Positions 26,501 through 38,935 of a stretch of 64,000 nucleotides of DNA are shown one piece after another. Origin of the DNA: Lanius collurio (Eukaryota; Chordata; Aves; Passeriformes; Laniidae); assembly GCA_020086605.1 (NCBI GenBank), contig JACBWW010000007.1:18358483-18422482 (forward strand), written 5' to 3'. Made by a program: the position numbers and the translations under genes. The notes beneath the pieces were generated by a model, which ran no database searches, was not told the origin of the DNA, and worked only from the letters and a program-made list of their open reading frames with translations. Numbering within the stretch: position 1 is the first letter of the stretch; each line of letters begins with the position of its first letter.

Positions 26501-28789
26501 CAATTAAATGAACATCCTCTTAGTCTTTCACTCCACTCCACTCTTTCTCTTTTTTGAGAGGCAATGTCAGAATGTCATAGGCATAACTTGCTATCAGTGG
26601 CATGCACACATCAATGTGAATTAACTTCCTCCAACTCCTGCTTTCTTTTGGCAGCCTTTTTAACTTGTTTGTCAATTCCAAAATGATGGAACTCCAAGAA
26701 AGGGGATTTTTTTGTTGTTGCTGTTTACTGAGCTTGGATAAAAGCTGCAAACAGCTATCTGCAAACCAAAAAACTATACAAATGTGAAGATCCTTTGCAG
26801 GCAATGTAGATAATGTAAAATGGCAAAGAAACAACATGTCCAATCAGGCAGAACACAAGTGCCATATGCCAGAAAGAGAACAACTTTGTGTGTTCTCACT
26901 TCACAGACTAGGACCCTATTATTACAATCAGACCTGATTTTTCCCATCTAACTCCCCTTGGATGCATTTTTCCCTGAGAGTAGAAACCTTTAACCAGCCA
27001 TTTACAGGCTTTTAAACAACTATCTAGAACAGCTATTTCATAATTCAACAACAGACGGCTGCCCATAACAGTCATATGCCTGCTTGCCCTTCCTTTTAAT
27101 CGTAGCACACAGAGGTTGAAAGAGTAACTTCAGCCTGGATTTTTCTCAGAATCAGAGCACTGAAAACAACTGAACAAAACCATGCACACCAGCAGCCAAA
27201 ACACAGCAACATGAGTGAATCTTGATATTTAAAAACACATCAAAAAGTCTGCAGCTTTGCTATTGTTTTGGAGTCTCAATATTTTGTCCTGCTTTGATAG
27301 TTAACTGATAGGTGCATGGTAAAGAAAAAAACTCATGTAAGTATAGAAACAGGGACAATATTCTTGATGTTGTTAACATTTTGGATTTAGTCAGAAAATG
27401 TTAATAACAAATGACCTTTTTCTGAAGGGTATTTTAAGGAGAACAAGCAATTTTCTGTAATGTGGTTACCATAGTGATTTGCCCTCTAAAAAGACCAGAA
27501 AAAAAAAAAGATGTACATCTGTAATCAACCAGCTACTGCAACAACAAATGGTCTGACAAAGCAACACTTTAATTCCAGCCAGAAAGATACTTGGTTTGAA
27601 GTTAAGTATAAAAGAAACTATTTATGGATGCAAAATAGGTCCTCTAATAACCATTACAGAACATTTGTGATGATTCAGAAGGGATTTTCCTTGAAAACTA
27701 CGTTAGTGCACAATAGATAATTTTTTTCTTGGAAATTACTTCATCATATGTACCGTATTGAGTCATTCAGTAGAAAAGCTCAGCAAGCAACTGGGGATGG
27801 TAAATAGGGACCTCTGCCTCCTTCACTCTCTGTCTCTTGCCTTTCCTGGAGCATACCAGAAAAATAAGCAGTTAAAAGAACTGCTATGGTTTTGAACTTT
27901 TCTGCAACTAGACTTACAAACACCACAAACATTTTCTGTATGTTCACTAACATACCTGTCCTGGTAATGTTGGTATTTTTAAGGACAGGAACTTCAAATT
28001 GCCCATTAGAAAACATATAACTTGACATTCAGAGTATTAAATTAGAGTTTTAAATCTTCAACCATCTTTCTAATTCTTTTCACTACTTCTTGACACTGGG
28101 CACAGACCATGAACATGTCCTTTCCATGCTAAAATTCTCTGGAAGCCTAATGTGACAAACCTGCCCTTATTCAGAGATAAGATGCTGCAGCCTGAAATCA
28201 TGTAATGCCCAGAACAATCCCTCCCTTTGTAACCTTCAAGGCTTGGAACAAGTCTAACAAACCCCAGCATAGCAGTGCCAAATATCAAGTGACTTTTTCC
28301 ATTGTTCTAAGGCATTTTAAACCAAATTATAAAAGCAGAAGAGCAATCCTCTTTTAGTAGTTAACAATATAGCACAGAATAATAAATGCAGTGTGGCATA
28401 GCACAGCAGCTCACCTTCATGGACAGAAGTTGGCTAGCTCTCAGCTGGGGTGTCCCAACGCGAGGAGGTAGGGCCAGGTCTCACCTTGGAGAGTGAATTC
28501 AGCTCCTTCCTTTGATGTTGTAGGCATTTCTTGGGACACTCTTCAGTCTGAATACTTCTCCACCATCTGCCTAGAGGCAGGCTCTTCTAACTTGGTCCAG
28601 AACACCTACAAGTACCATGCCCAAATCTCTTTTGGCCACCTCCAGCTTTCTCTATAACCAAGGCAAACAGGCATGTGCACAGAGCACTTTTATCTGACTA
28701 AAATTAGTCAGATATACAGAAATAGAGTCAGTTAGGTTATAAAGCTTCCCTATGCACCCACAAAGGAGCAAAGCACAGAGAAACAACAG
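23531..28789. other. Intergenic DNA, no gene recognised
   Basis: AT-rich unique-looking DNA. Open frames are at most 125 codons, without recognisable similarity. The part from 28.43 kb becomes more GC-rich and may include diverged repeat leading into the CR1 that starts near 28.79 kb. Confidence 0.5.
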
Positions 28790-30091
28790 CATTCAGAGGC
28801 TGAACTGGACACAGCACGCCAGGTGAGGCTTCACCAGTGCTGAGTAGAAAGGAAGGATCATCTTGCTCAACTGGTGGGAGTACATTTCTCCTAGTGCAGC
28901 CCAAGATGCCACTGAGCCTCCTTGAGGCGAGGGCATATTCTCTGCTCAAGGCCACAGGGTCTTTGCTCAGAGCTGCTCTCCAGCTGGGCAGGCCCAGCAC
29001 TGCTACGAGGGTTCCTCCTCCCCAGGAGCAGGACTTTGCACTTCTCTTTGTTGAACTTTGTGAGGTTTTGTGAGGTCAATCCATTTCTCCAGCCTGTCAA
29101 GGTCTCTATGGCCTATGAGACACTCTGTTGGACGTCATCTGCAATTTGCTTGGGGGTGCACTCTGTCCCATCATTTTGATGTTAAACAGGGTCAGACCCA
29201 GGACTGATTCCTGGGATACACTACTGGCTACTGGTGTTCAAGTAGACTTCATGCCACTGACTGCCACCCTCTGAGCCCAGACATTCACTTGGTTGTCAAT
29301 CTGCTTTACTCTCTGCATGTCCAGCCCACACCTCATCAGCTTTCAATGAAGACAATGTCAAAAGCCTTACTGAAGTCTAGGTAGACAATATTTGCTGTTT
29401 TCCATTCAGTTAGCAAGGCAGTCATTTCGCCATTTATCGGGTTGGTGAATCCACACTAAGGACTCAAATTTTCTGGTCCTACATGCATCTGGAAATGGCT
29501 TCAAGAATCTTTCCATTACCTTCACAGAGATCAAGCTTATAATTTCCTGGGCCCTACTCCTTGTCCTTCTTGAAGATAGGGGGAACATTTGCTTTCCTCC
29601 AGTCCTCAGGCACCTCTCCCAGTCACCATTATCATTCAAAGATAATGAACAGTGGTCTCTCATGACAATGGCAGCTTCCCCAGCACTCATGGATGCATCC
29701 CATCAAGCCTCATGGATTTATGTAGGTTTGGTTTGCTTAAGTATTCTCTAACCTGGCTTTTTTTTCTAACAAAGGAAAGTCTTTGTTGCTCCAAACTTTC
29801 CCACTCTTCTCTGGGTACTCAGCTTTTAAACGGAGGATCTTACTATTAAAAAGTATGCACTCAGTACCAGTGGAAGAGACCATTCTTGAACTAGAAGGAA
29901 GCAATCCCCCAATATCAAGTCAGTCTCCTGAACCCCTTTTATCTCCATCTTCCATAGGATTATTCTAAGAATATCTCTGAAGAAGCCAAATTCTGCCCTT
30001 CTGAAGTCTGGGCTTATGTCTAGCTTTTTGATTTATTTCCTCTTGTAAGGATGCTAAAGTCTACTTCTTTCAGTTCGTAGAAAAAGCTGCT

Positions 30092-31397
30092 TGTTGTGGT
30101 TTGACACAATGAAGCGTCGAGCATCTAAAATATCAGTTATTTTATAAGGAAAACAAAATAAGAAAATATTGAGGAAAACCAGATAGCTGTGAGGCAAAAA
30201 CAGGTTCAAACTTAAATGGCTGCAGTACAAGGAGAAAGTTTTATTACTAACAGAATTAAAAGTTAAAAGATATAACAAGAAATTAAAACAAAACACACAC
30301 ACACCCTACCCCTTTCTTCTCAGCACTTTACTCTTTCTTTTTAACTAGCACAAAAGATAACACAACATAGGATTCTAGTCAGTGTTACAGTTCTTGAAAA
30401 GTCTCTCTCTTACGCTTAAGGAAAAAAGAGTTTCTTCTTCTTGCTTCACATGGTTTCTCAAGATGCCCCCAACAACAGACCTGCCTAGAAAGAAACAATC
30501 TGCTGTGGTGTAATACATCTCTTCTATGAAAAAATACCAATTTTTTCACACTGCCACACCTGGGCCATCACATGGGCTTATCAATCTTTTTAAGGATGGG
30601 CTATTTTGGCCTGAACACAAAGGCTTTTTCTGCTACAAATTCTTAAAAGCCTCTCACTGTTTCTATATATCCTGGCATAGGCAACTCTTCACAATCTTCA
30701 CGGGCCACACGTGAGTCTTCCATCCCCCCACGCACTTCAAATGGATTAAAGAGACAAACAGTTTGAGATATTACAGTTTCTTACCACCGCATGCCAGAAG
30801 TATTTTTAAGCTCTGCACGAGGAACGCGGCACTGCCCCTTTTCTCCATCGCCATTTCCAGCTCTGTCTCACATGGCTCACTTTCTCTCTGACTCCAAAAC
30901 TTCCATATTGAAGAGTGTTCTTGTTCAGGCTTTATGGTGAAGAAAGCCTCGCTCTTTTTGTGCTGCTGGCTGCAGAAAGGAGGCTCCCGCCGGCTCCTGA
31001 CAGCTCCATGTGGAGAACAGGGGGAACCCGCCGGTCCCAAGAAGCTGCTCTGGAAAGATTTTTGCTGTGCAGCAGTCCATGGCTGGGTTTAGCTGTCTGT
31101 CAGTCCATGGCTGGGTTCAGCTCTCTGGGCTCTGGGATGGTTCCTCCCCCAGCAACCCGGGTTCCGTGCCACAGCATGAAGAGGGGAAGGGGGCCAGGGC
31201 TTCAGCCCAGCCTGACCCGGCCCGGCCCGGCGGGGCCTCGGCCCAGCGGGGCCCGAAGGCTCCGAGGCCTCCCAACCTCCCTCAGGCAGGCTGGAACAAG
31301 AAGAACTCCCGCCTTTCCGTGCAGTTTAAATGTGTAAATTTTAAGAAGCGTGATTGGTCTAAAAATCTGTCTATCAACCCAGATTCAACCCACTACA
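30092..31397 (-). mobile_element. Solitary LTR, 1.3 kb, minus orientation (ERVL-like)
   Basis: On the + strand it runs from TGTTGTGGTTTGACAC to TCAACCCACTACA, giving TG...CA ends with an imperfect inverted repeat (TGTTGTGG versus TGTAGTGG). Flanked by the 5-bp direct repeat CTGCT (30087-30091 and 31398-31402), a target-site duplication of ERVL length. The minus-strand AATAAA at 30240-30245 marks R. The U3 side (right) is GC-rich with many CpG near 31.2 kb and carries a 28-bp tandem duplication. No gag/pol sequence is present, so it is a solo LTR. The 136- and 140-codon frames inside it are not genes. Confidence 0.85.
31073..31128. repeat. 28-bp tandem duplication within the LTR
   Basis: Two adjacent units each starting CAGTCCATGGCTGGGTT (31073-31100 and 31101-31128), differing at three positions. 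Lies in the U3 part of the LTR, where such duplications often affect enhancer content. Confidence 0.85.
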
Positions 31398-31428
31398 CTG
31401 CTTCATCTACTTTTTCCTGATCAGGCAG

Positions 31429-32090
31429 TGAGATAAACACAGCAGCCCAATTAAAATTAATAAAGAAATAAAGTTTATTATGCAGCCAAAAAATCAGTCA
31501 CAAAAAACATGATTGAGAAAAACAGTTCCAAGCCCGGGGTCGGAGCTGGGTGAAACTGTGAGCCTGACCTCTATCGCATCAGACCTCCCTGATTCACGCC
31601 AGCTGTCTAGTTTGGGTAATTTTTATACGATTTTGGGGGAGTTTCCAAACCCAGTTCATTCTTCTTACCCTTTAACATATTCATGAAGGATCTTCTTTCA
31701 CGGTACAGGACTGGACAAGGGGTTTCCTGGATGTGATGAACTGCCCATCTCCGAAGATGAATTTATCCATCTTTGATTCCTGGAACTCACAAAGACGTTC
31801 CCAGAACCTACAATGCTTTAACAACTGAGGTGTAGATATCAGAAGATAGTGATCAAGTCATCATCATCCGGGCATAGTGTTTATGTTCCTGCGATAAGAT
31901 CCAGCTCCCCTTGGGTGGACTCCTCTCTGTTGATTACTTTTTGTAGAAAGAATTTCCTTTGCAACTGCTCTAGTTGTGAAATTCTTCCTCAGCCAGGCTG
32001 TTTGGGGGGTTTGAAACTGTTGTTCTTTATATTTTTATTTTAGTTCATATTTATACCTAATAGCACAAATTACAGACTTCATTTATAACA
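31429..32090 (-). mobile_element. Solitary LTR, 662 bp, minus orientation
   Basis: On the + strand TGAGATAAAC to TTTATAACA (TG...CA), flanked by the 5-bp direct repeat GGCAG (31424-31428 and 32091-32095). Minus-strand TATAAAA at 31621-31627 and AATAAA at 31474-31479 lie about 145 nt apart in the order expected of U3/R. Family not recognised. No internal region. Sits 26 bp from the LTR ending at 31397, inside the same CR1. Confidence 0.8.
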
Positions 32091-32800
32091 GGCAGTGTAC
32101 AGTAGACACCCACTGCAACACCACCCACTAACCCTGATCCTGTAAGCACTACGCTGCCTCATCATCCTTTCCTAGGCAGAGCTCCATGCAGTCCCACTGT
32201 CCTCTCTCACAAATGGCTAAGTCTCTCCTTGTCTTCTTAGCCTCTCCCTCTACAGAGCCCGCATCCATCCACTGCAGCACTGCAGGAACATCACACCACA
32301 CAGCAGCAACTGCACACAGATCTCTAAACCCTTCAGTTTGTTCCCGTGCTGCATGCATGACTGTACAGGCACTTCAGAGAGGCACCCAAGCGCACTGACA
32401 GCCCAGAAAAGGGAAAAACTTTGCCCACCATGCTGTCTTGTAGGCATTTCTTTATTTGTGTGTATACACTCAGAAGTCCTTTCAGTCCTGTTTTGCTGTT
32501 TGCAGGGTCTGTCTTGGCAGTATCACTCTGCACCTTTTGCTTGCCAACCCAGTCTACCACTTCCTCACTTGAATGTGGTCATCACTTCCCACTCATGTTA
32601 TTCCTTCCTAAAGCTCTTCATACCAGATTAGCCAACTTGTTGGCTATGATGCATTTTCCCTCCTTGGTCAGGTGAATCTTCTCTCTTCTTGGAAGTTCTT
32701 GATCCTTAAATAGGTCCCAATTTGTCATAGAAGCCAAATCTCTGTTGCAGGTACCAGCTGTAGAATCTGAGTTTGAAAATGGCTAGATCTGAGCTGGTCC

Positions 32801-34246
32801 CTGCCTTTAGGGAAACAAGGACAACCAATTAACTCCTAATCTTTATTTCAAACTTGTAACTCCTAAAGGCCCTCCTTTTATGGATTCTCTCTATATTAGG
32901 GAAATTGAATACATGCTCTTTCTTTCCTTACTACTGCTGATTCCATGCTTACAATCTTGAAGAGGTCTGCTTAGGCTTATTAATCTAGGTAACAAATGAT
33001 GTCATTCAGCTGTGATATGACTCTACAGATAAACATTCTGTGCAAATACTGGGCAACATCTAGTTTAAGAACATAAAAAATTGAAACTTCTTTCTGATTT
33101 CTAATGATAATAAATATTTGTGTCTTTGGACCTATCAACAAGAGTTTCTATGTTGATATTTCATCACATCTTTAAGGCATGTGAGATTTCTAAATATATA
33201 AACCAAAAAAATCCTGAAATTCACCAGGCAGGCAGGCAGTGTGAATGACATGGCCATTATCTCATGAATACAAGCCAGTGTTTTAAGAGCAATCACATTG
33301 TTTTCTTTTCTAGTTATCAATTAATTGACTTTAAGTACAATAATTTATTTGGATAAAGGTTGTAAATCTCTATATATCACTTAACCAGGCATTAATGACC
33401 AATTTATAATGAGAGTATATCATTCTGCCAATGGTCCCATATTAGTTTGACTTTGATTTGATACTGCTCTGAATTTCTCTAGATAATTTGATTATTTCAA
33501 CATCAAAACATGTTTGATTAAGGTACATCAATGGAATGATTGCTAAAGTCTACCTGTCTTAAATGAATATTAATTATGGATTTAGGATGAGCCACAAAAC
33601 AAGTCCCAGGTGATCTTTTTTAAATTCCTGGAGAAAGTATTTTAACTAAAATGCCATGGTTTGTTTTTTTTTTTTCCATGGGCGCTCTTCATACATGATG
33701 GCAAACAATACTTTATAGGCATCTTTGGGCAGAAACTGAAAAGGAAGATGACTTTAAAAACTAAAACCTCTGTCAGGAAGAACAAAGTTGAATTCAATCA
33801 ACCAGTCAATCAATCCAGGGGAAGTAACTTCTTTAGACTCCTCTTGGAGGGACAAGAAACCCTCTCTAGAAATGCTGGAACTTAAAACATTTGCAACATC
33901 TTACCTAGCACCCATCCCTCAATTCTTCCAGTCATCGTAAAAGCAATTGTTACTACCCATGAAGCAGAGGGAGGCTGTTACCAATGAGTGGAAGCCTAAG
34001 GCATAGGGGGAAAACAGTGCTAAATATTGCCTGTGGAAGGTGGAGACCTTCATCACTGTACAATGCAGCAAAAATTGCAGCATGAAGCCCAGTGTTGTTG
34101 CCATTTGTTTGAGCTGTGTAACAGGAGGAATTACTTCAGCCACTGTTGAGCGACAAGCAAACACTCAGCCTTTCCACAACACCACACCTCACAACCCCCA
34201 CAATTTCTAAGACCAATAGAAGATATTAAACCAAGTTCACAATCTC
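32801..34246. other. Intergenic DNA, no feature seen
   Basis: AT-rich, unique-looking; T run near 33665. No gene or repeat recognised. Confidence 0.5.
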
Positions 34247-34252
34247 TTTCTC

Positions 34253-34859
34253 TGCCACAGTGCCCACCGAGTGGCCAGCTCAGGGGGCCGAGCACTGGGC
34301 AATGGTCTCACCTGCTGCCATGGCAGGGGGAAGGTGCAGAGGGAGTGCGGGAGGCCGGGCGAGGTCCGGGCAAGGCTCGCCTCAGCCACCGGTGGGGAAG
34401 GCTCATGGAGAGACGAAGCAGTGAGGGACTCTTGGGGAAACAGGAAGGAGTTTATTGGGGACTGGGGAGGAGAGGCCAAGAAAAGTGAGGAGCAGCCCCT
34501 TGACAGGGGGGTTTGTGCCCCGCTGCTCAGGTGGAGCAAACACAAACCAACCAACAGCGCCACAGACAGGGTGTAACACAGGTGGGGTACACACAACCCC
34601 TGGGGAGAGAAGCAGGCGGAGGATGAGCTCGGGCCAGTGACAGAACCAAGGGAGGGGACAGCGGTGGCCATTGCAGACGCACAGGGTGCCACATCGTTCC
34701 CGCCTTGGGCAACGAACTTTCCTGCCAGACAGCCCGGGGGTGTCTGTGTTTGGGCGGGCAGCCATCCTAGGGTTCCTGGGCTCAATGAGAACCAAACACT
34801 GGGCCTCTTGTCCAACGGGGTCCAGGACACCCTGGCTAGGGCTATGGCTCACTGCAACA
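34253..34859 (-). mobile_element. ERVK-type solitary LTR, 607 bp
   Basis: TGCCACAGTGCCC to ACTGCAACA on the + strand; read on the minus strand it starts TGTTGCAGTG and ends CACTGTGGCA, a good inverted terminal match. Flanked by an exact 6-bp direct repeat TTTCTC (34247-34252 and 34860-34865), the duplication length of class II (ERVK) elements. GC-rich with AATAAA on the minus strand at 34451-34456. No internal retroviral sequence. The long overlapping open frames here (up to 197 codons) follow from the GC-rich LTR and are not genes. Confidence 0.88.
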
Positions 34860-34865
34860 TTTCTC

Positions 34866-37800
34866 CATCTAGGAATTCTCAGAAACCTTTGCTGAAATAA
34901 GTATCCTTCTGGCTCCAAATTTTCATAAATAATATTTTTTTTTTAAATCTTTGGACTTATGAGTACTAAAGTCCGTAAAAAATTTATGCCTTAACAGAGG
35001 ATGAAAGTTGCCAAAACAAGTCTCTCACAAATCCCAGAGAACATATTGAAATAGGATCACTTTGAAGTGGTGATTAGTATCTTATAGACAAATGACTTTT
35101 ATAAATGTATAAGGAAAACTAGAATATTTTCAGTAGGTTTTATTAGTGTCAGGAATATTTTAGAAGCTGTGCTGATGGCAGTCAGTGTGACAGTCAAAAG
35201 ATGGTTTAAAATACTGATGTATACATTTGTGCTATATGGAGAAGCAGGATTTAATCACCAGTGGAATTCTTAATATACTTTTTTCTTCTTCCCACACCAT
35301 CTTTTGGCCTTCTGCAAAAAAAAAGGCAGCATTCTTAGAGGAGCAAGAGCCTGCTCACTAATCTTTGCTTCTAGTAGTTGTGTGTATGAGGAGACCAAAG
35401 TGGATTAGGATGGCTGTCCTCAGGCAAGAATAAGGGCTGAGGACTATTTGAAGCCAACCAGCTACAGGCAAAGGCCAGATCTAGACAGAGAAATTGTCTC
35501 CACATCCCCATGGGAGGAAATGGTAGGCTAGGAGATAGACCTTTTACCATGCAAGGCTGGTAATAAGAGCTGGTGACACTGTGCCCACCTGTGGTCCTGC
35601 AAGGCCCTACTGGACTGCCCTTGTCCGCCGTAACTCTGAGATCGTACTCGCCACTTCTGTAAACATGAACAAGTTTAGCCTGCACAAATAGCGGCAAGAC
35701 AAGCCACTGCATTGCTCCATCACCAGGGAGCAAGAGAGAGGCACTGAGAAAGGGAGTCCAGAGGGGTTCAATTTGAGATTTAATGACCTGAATCCATGTG
35801 CTGACATGAGCTGAGTGCCTAAGCTCCCATGATGGGCAACAGAGAGAGAGGGCTGGCTTCAGCTGCTTAAATGTGGGTACCTATTATCACTGAGATGAGC
35901 AGGGTTATCTGACTGGCCTCCAGCAGGGCAGAGATTTCCCATAAGTCCTGTAAGACAGCTACATGAGGCTGAAGATATCTTACTACCCTGGCACACTAGA
36001 TTTGTCAAGACATGCTTATATTTAGGTAACTGGAACAAGTTCCACTAATCAGCAGAGTAATGGCATCCCAGAGCAAGGTTCAGCTCACATCCTAAAGCAA
36101 ATATCACAGTTATTTAGGCTCCACAGGCTAGAGTGACTTGCTGTCAGGAGAGCTTAGACCCCTAGCACTCAAAAAGGTGCCCACATTTAGATGTCTTAAT
36201 TGCAGCTGAACTGCATGGTCAGGGCAGGATCCAGCTGCTTAAGCAGCTCAGGCCTGTCCAAAATAATTTTTTCTTAAACTCTCCCTACAGTGGGATAAAG
36301 TCATAACGAATCCACCATCATTTTTCCATGGCTGAAGGGAGTGAGTTGCATCAAATCACCATCCAAGCTTATAGGACAGGATACTCAAAACAGCCTGGTT
36401 GTGCCTCACCACACAGCTTATTCACATACCCTTTCTTCATTCTGTATTCCCTGGGCTGGCAGCACAGACATTTCTGGGGAGAAAAAAAAAAAAATTCAAT
36501 ATCTGTGAAAGCTCCTATAAGCTTGAAAGCAGGTTATATATTGTACTAATTCAATTTTGGCAAAGTCAATAGAATTACATTTTCTTTATGGAGTAAAAAC
36601 ACTCACCTGCTGTATACATAAATATGATGAAGATGTCCAGGACAAGTATTATCGAGCTGGTGAGCACTTTCACGTAGGCTGAAAAACAACTACACTTTGT
36701 CATCTACAACTCCTCAACATTATTTCTTCCTCCTCCTTTAAATAATGATGGCAGTAGCCATCATTACATACAGGAGTGGCATGGACAGCACACACTTAGT
36801 GGCATGATTAATATAAGGTATCACTGGAACAGTTTTTCTCTTCCAACTTGTGACACTTGTCCACAAGTTTGAGACCACTGTAGGGTACTATTGGAACAGA
36901 TATGGGGAGTTTAGACCCTTAACTGAGACTTCCTTTCAATTTTCCTTAAATGATGAGTCTGGTCTCTTTAACTTACAACAAGAGAATTACCTTAATTAGA
37001 AAATTAAGTGGCTGATTCCTTTGAGAAAGACTCAGAAGAAAATGTGCAGAAAAATCTTGATTTAGGATCTTATAAGATTTTTCACTTTTTTCCTGCAATC
37101 TGAAAGGTAATTCTACCTTTGGAACCCTCCACAAAATCATAATTTTTAGCCTTGCCCATTGAGGAAAAAATTAATGACAAGTTTATGCCTAGTAAAAGAG
37201 CCCCCAAATGCATCACTAGAAGTACTGTTAATATTGTTACCTTCACTGCCATGACATTTCAGAAAACACAGTTTTTAAAAGGCCAGAGTTGGACTGCTGA
37301 AACACTGGCAAGGTCACAAAGACACCTTAAGTTACATTTTCTTTACCATGAAGAAATCAACTATCTTTGTACTGGCACATAAATAAACTTATATAAAATT
37401 GGAAGCATTTCAGTGTTCTATTTACCCAGCCAAGGCAAAGGGTCAAGGGCTTTCTATCCCTGCTTTACAGACTCACTGGCATCAGGACAAGGAAGGCTTG
37501 AACCCTGTGTCCCCACCAGCCAGCAGATCCCTACTGGGGTTACGACTCAGTCAGAGAGAAAAGCAGCACTGCATCCTCCCTGCATAGACCTGAACTTCTC
37601 TACAAACCCACCCTGAAGCTCTGTGGGGTTTTTTATGGGTCATTTGAATTAAGCATTGAAAAATGTCATGTATTTTCCCCTCTTTTGGCCAAAACTATTC
37701 ATCCAATTCAATCAGGATGTAAAACTCTGAGCAGCCTCAATGAAGCAGCACTTTTTGGCAAAGCGATTTGTATGAAAAACAATACCCTTTTTTCTGCACA

Positions 37801-38110
37801 ACAGTTCTTTCAGCAAAGCCTCATACTGAGTCTGAGTTAAAGGTGGCCTATGCCAGAGGAAACAATATCACACATCTTCCCTGCACTCAGCATGAACCTG
37901 CTACTTCGACAGTAAATTAAAATAAATGGCAAATGCAGAGAAGTAAACGTTATAACACGTGAGATAACCCAGTTCTCAGATAATAGTGACAAAGGATGTG
38001 CATACTCTTATGTGTGTACTTCAAACTTGTTTCACAAAGAGAAGGGAATTATGAGGAGGAAAAAAAATAAAATGAGGGGCACATTGGGTCTGGTAAGCTC
38101 ATAATACTGT
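34866..38110. other. Intergenic DNA, no gene recognised
   Basis: AT-rich flanks around a more GC-balanced patch at 35.35-36.25 kb with no recognisable repeat. A run of 13 A lies at 36482-36494. Confidence 0.5.
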
Positions 38111-38200
38111 AATCTTAGAACAGCCTTTGTTAGAAAGCAACATAAAGATCATTTAGTTCCCATCGCTCTGCTGTGGGCAGGAACATGTTTCTGAAGATGA
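38111..38200 (-). mobile_element. CR1 3'-end fragment, highly diverged
   Basis: ATCTTAGAACAGCCTTTG and AAAGATCATTTAGTTCCCAT followed by CTGTGGGCAGGAACA match the reverse complement of the CR1 3' end, with many changes. Confidence 0.65.
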
Positions 38201-38491
38201 AAACCATGACTGTGCAGTTCCTTGAATACCCCAAATTGTATGTCAGAAACCTTTTTCTTCACTTGGAAATTAAAACATGTTGAGCAAAGATGAGTTCCTC
38301 GCTTGCAAGACTCTCCAGGCTGAAGAGTTATAAGACAGTAATTTTACCCTTTTTGAGTCTCATTTTATCCCATTACTCTCTTTCACACAGATACTGTCTT
38401 CATTTTAAAGTAATTTTTTTTTTTAAATTTCCTATCTGTGGCTTTATACCTTTTGTATTTTTATTCTTCGTTATTATTTGTCCAAACTTCT
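38201..38491. other. Intergenic DNA between two CR1 fragments
   Basis: Nothing recognised apart from a T run at about 38407. Confidence 0.5.
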
Positions 38492-38935
38492 CACAGAATA
38501 TGCTGAGTTAGAAGGGACACTTCAGGATCATTAAGTCCCACTCCCAGTCCTGCACAGAACCATCCCCAAGAGTCACACCCTTGCCTGGCTGTTGATGCTG
38601 TGCCGGATGCACCCCCAGACACTACCAGGCCACTGCTGACTCGGGTTCAACTTGCCACTGACCAGCACCCCCGGGTTCCTTTTTGCAGCACTGCTTTCCA
38701 GCCTCTCATTCCCCAGTCTGTCCATACATCCAGGGTTGCCTCATTCCAAGTGCAGGATCTGGCACTTTGCCTTGTTGAACTTCACACATTTGGTGATTGC
38801 ACAGCCCTCTAATTTGTCAAGGTCTCTCTGCAAGGCCTCCTTGCCTTCAAGGGAGTCAACAGTTCCTCTCTGTTTTTTAACATCTGTGAACTTGCTGGAA
38901 GTCCTCTGTCCAATTCTTGCACTGCTCTAGATAAC
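38492..38935 (-). mobile_element. CR1 fragment
   Basis: Starts TCACAGAATATGCTGAGTTA and GATCATTAAGTCCCACTCCC (3' end, minus orientation), then jumps to more internal CR1 landmarks: CTCATTCCAAGTGCAGGATC, GCACTTTGCCTTGTTGAACT and ATTTGTCAAGGTCTCTCTGC. The missing stretch between them implies an internal deletion of the copy. Confidence 0.88.

Larger units (their letters stand above)
28790..32800 (-). mobile_element. Long CR1 copy split by two LTR insertions
   Basis: Three collinear pieces of one minus-strand CR1: 28790-30091, 31403-31428 and 32096-32800. In order along the + strand they show CTGAACTGGACACAGCACGC, AAAGCCTTACTGAAGTCTAG, CCTCCAGTCCTCAGGCACCT and GCCCTTCTGAAGTCTGGGCT; then, after the insertions, GGCAGAGCTCCATGCAGTCC and ATAGAAGCCAAATCTCTGTT. 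This is the order of the CR1 ORF2/3' part read backwards. The small middle piece (TTCATCTACTTTTTCCTGAT) fits exactly between the outer pieces. Heavily mutated, no open frame. Confidence 0.85.

Noticed and set aside
28475..28490. Minus-strand CCAAG/GTGAGA resembling a strong splice donor
   Set aside because: No CpG patch, acceptor or coding frame nearby; a match of this quality is expected by chance in 64 kb.
30915..31420. Plus frames of 140 and 136 codons rich in Pro/Arg/Gly
   Set aside because: Antisense to the GC-rich U3 part of the solo LTR at 30092-31397.
34237..34918. Overlapping minus frames of 197 and 171 codons
   Set aside because: They lie almost wholly within a GC-rich ERVK LTR with a clear 6-bp duplication. 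Frames are long because stop codons are rare in GC-rich DNA.
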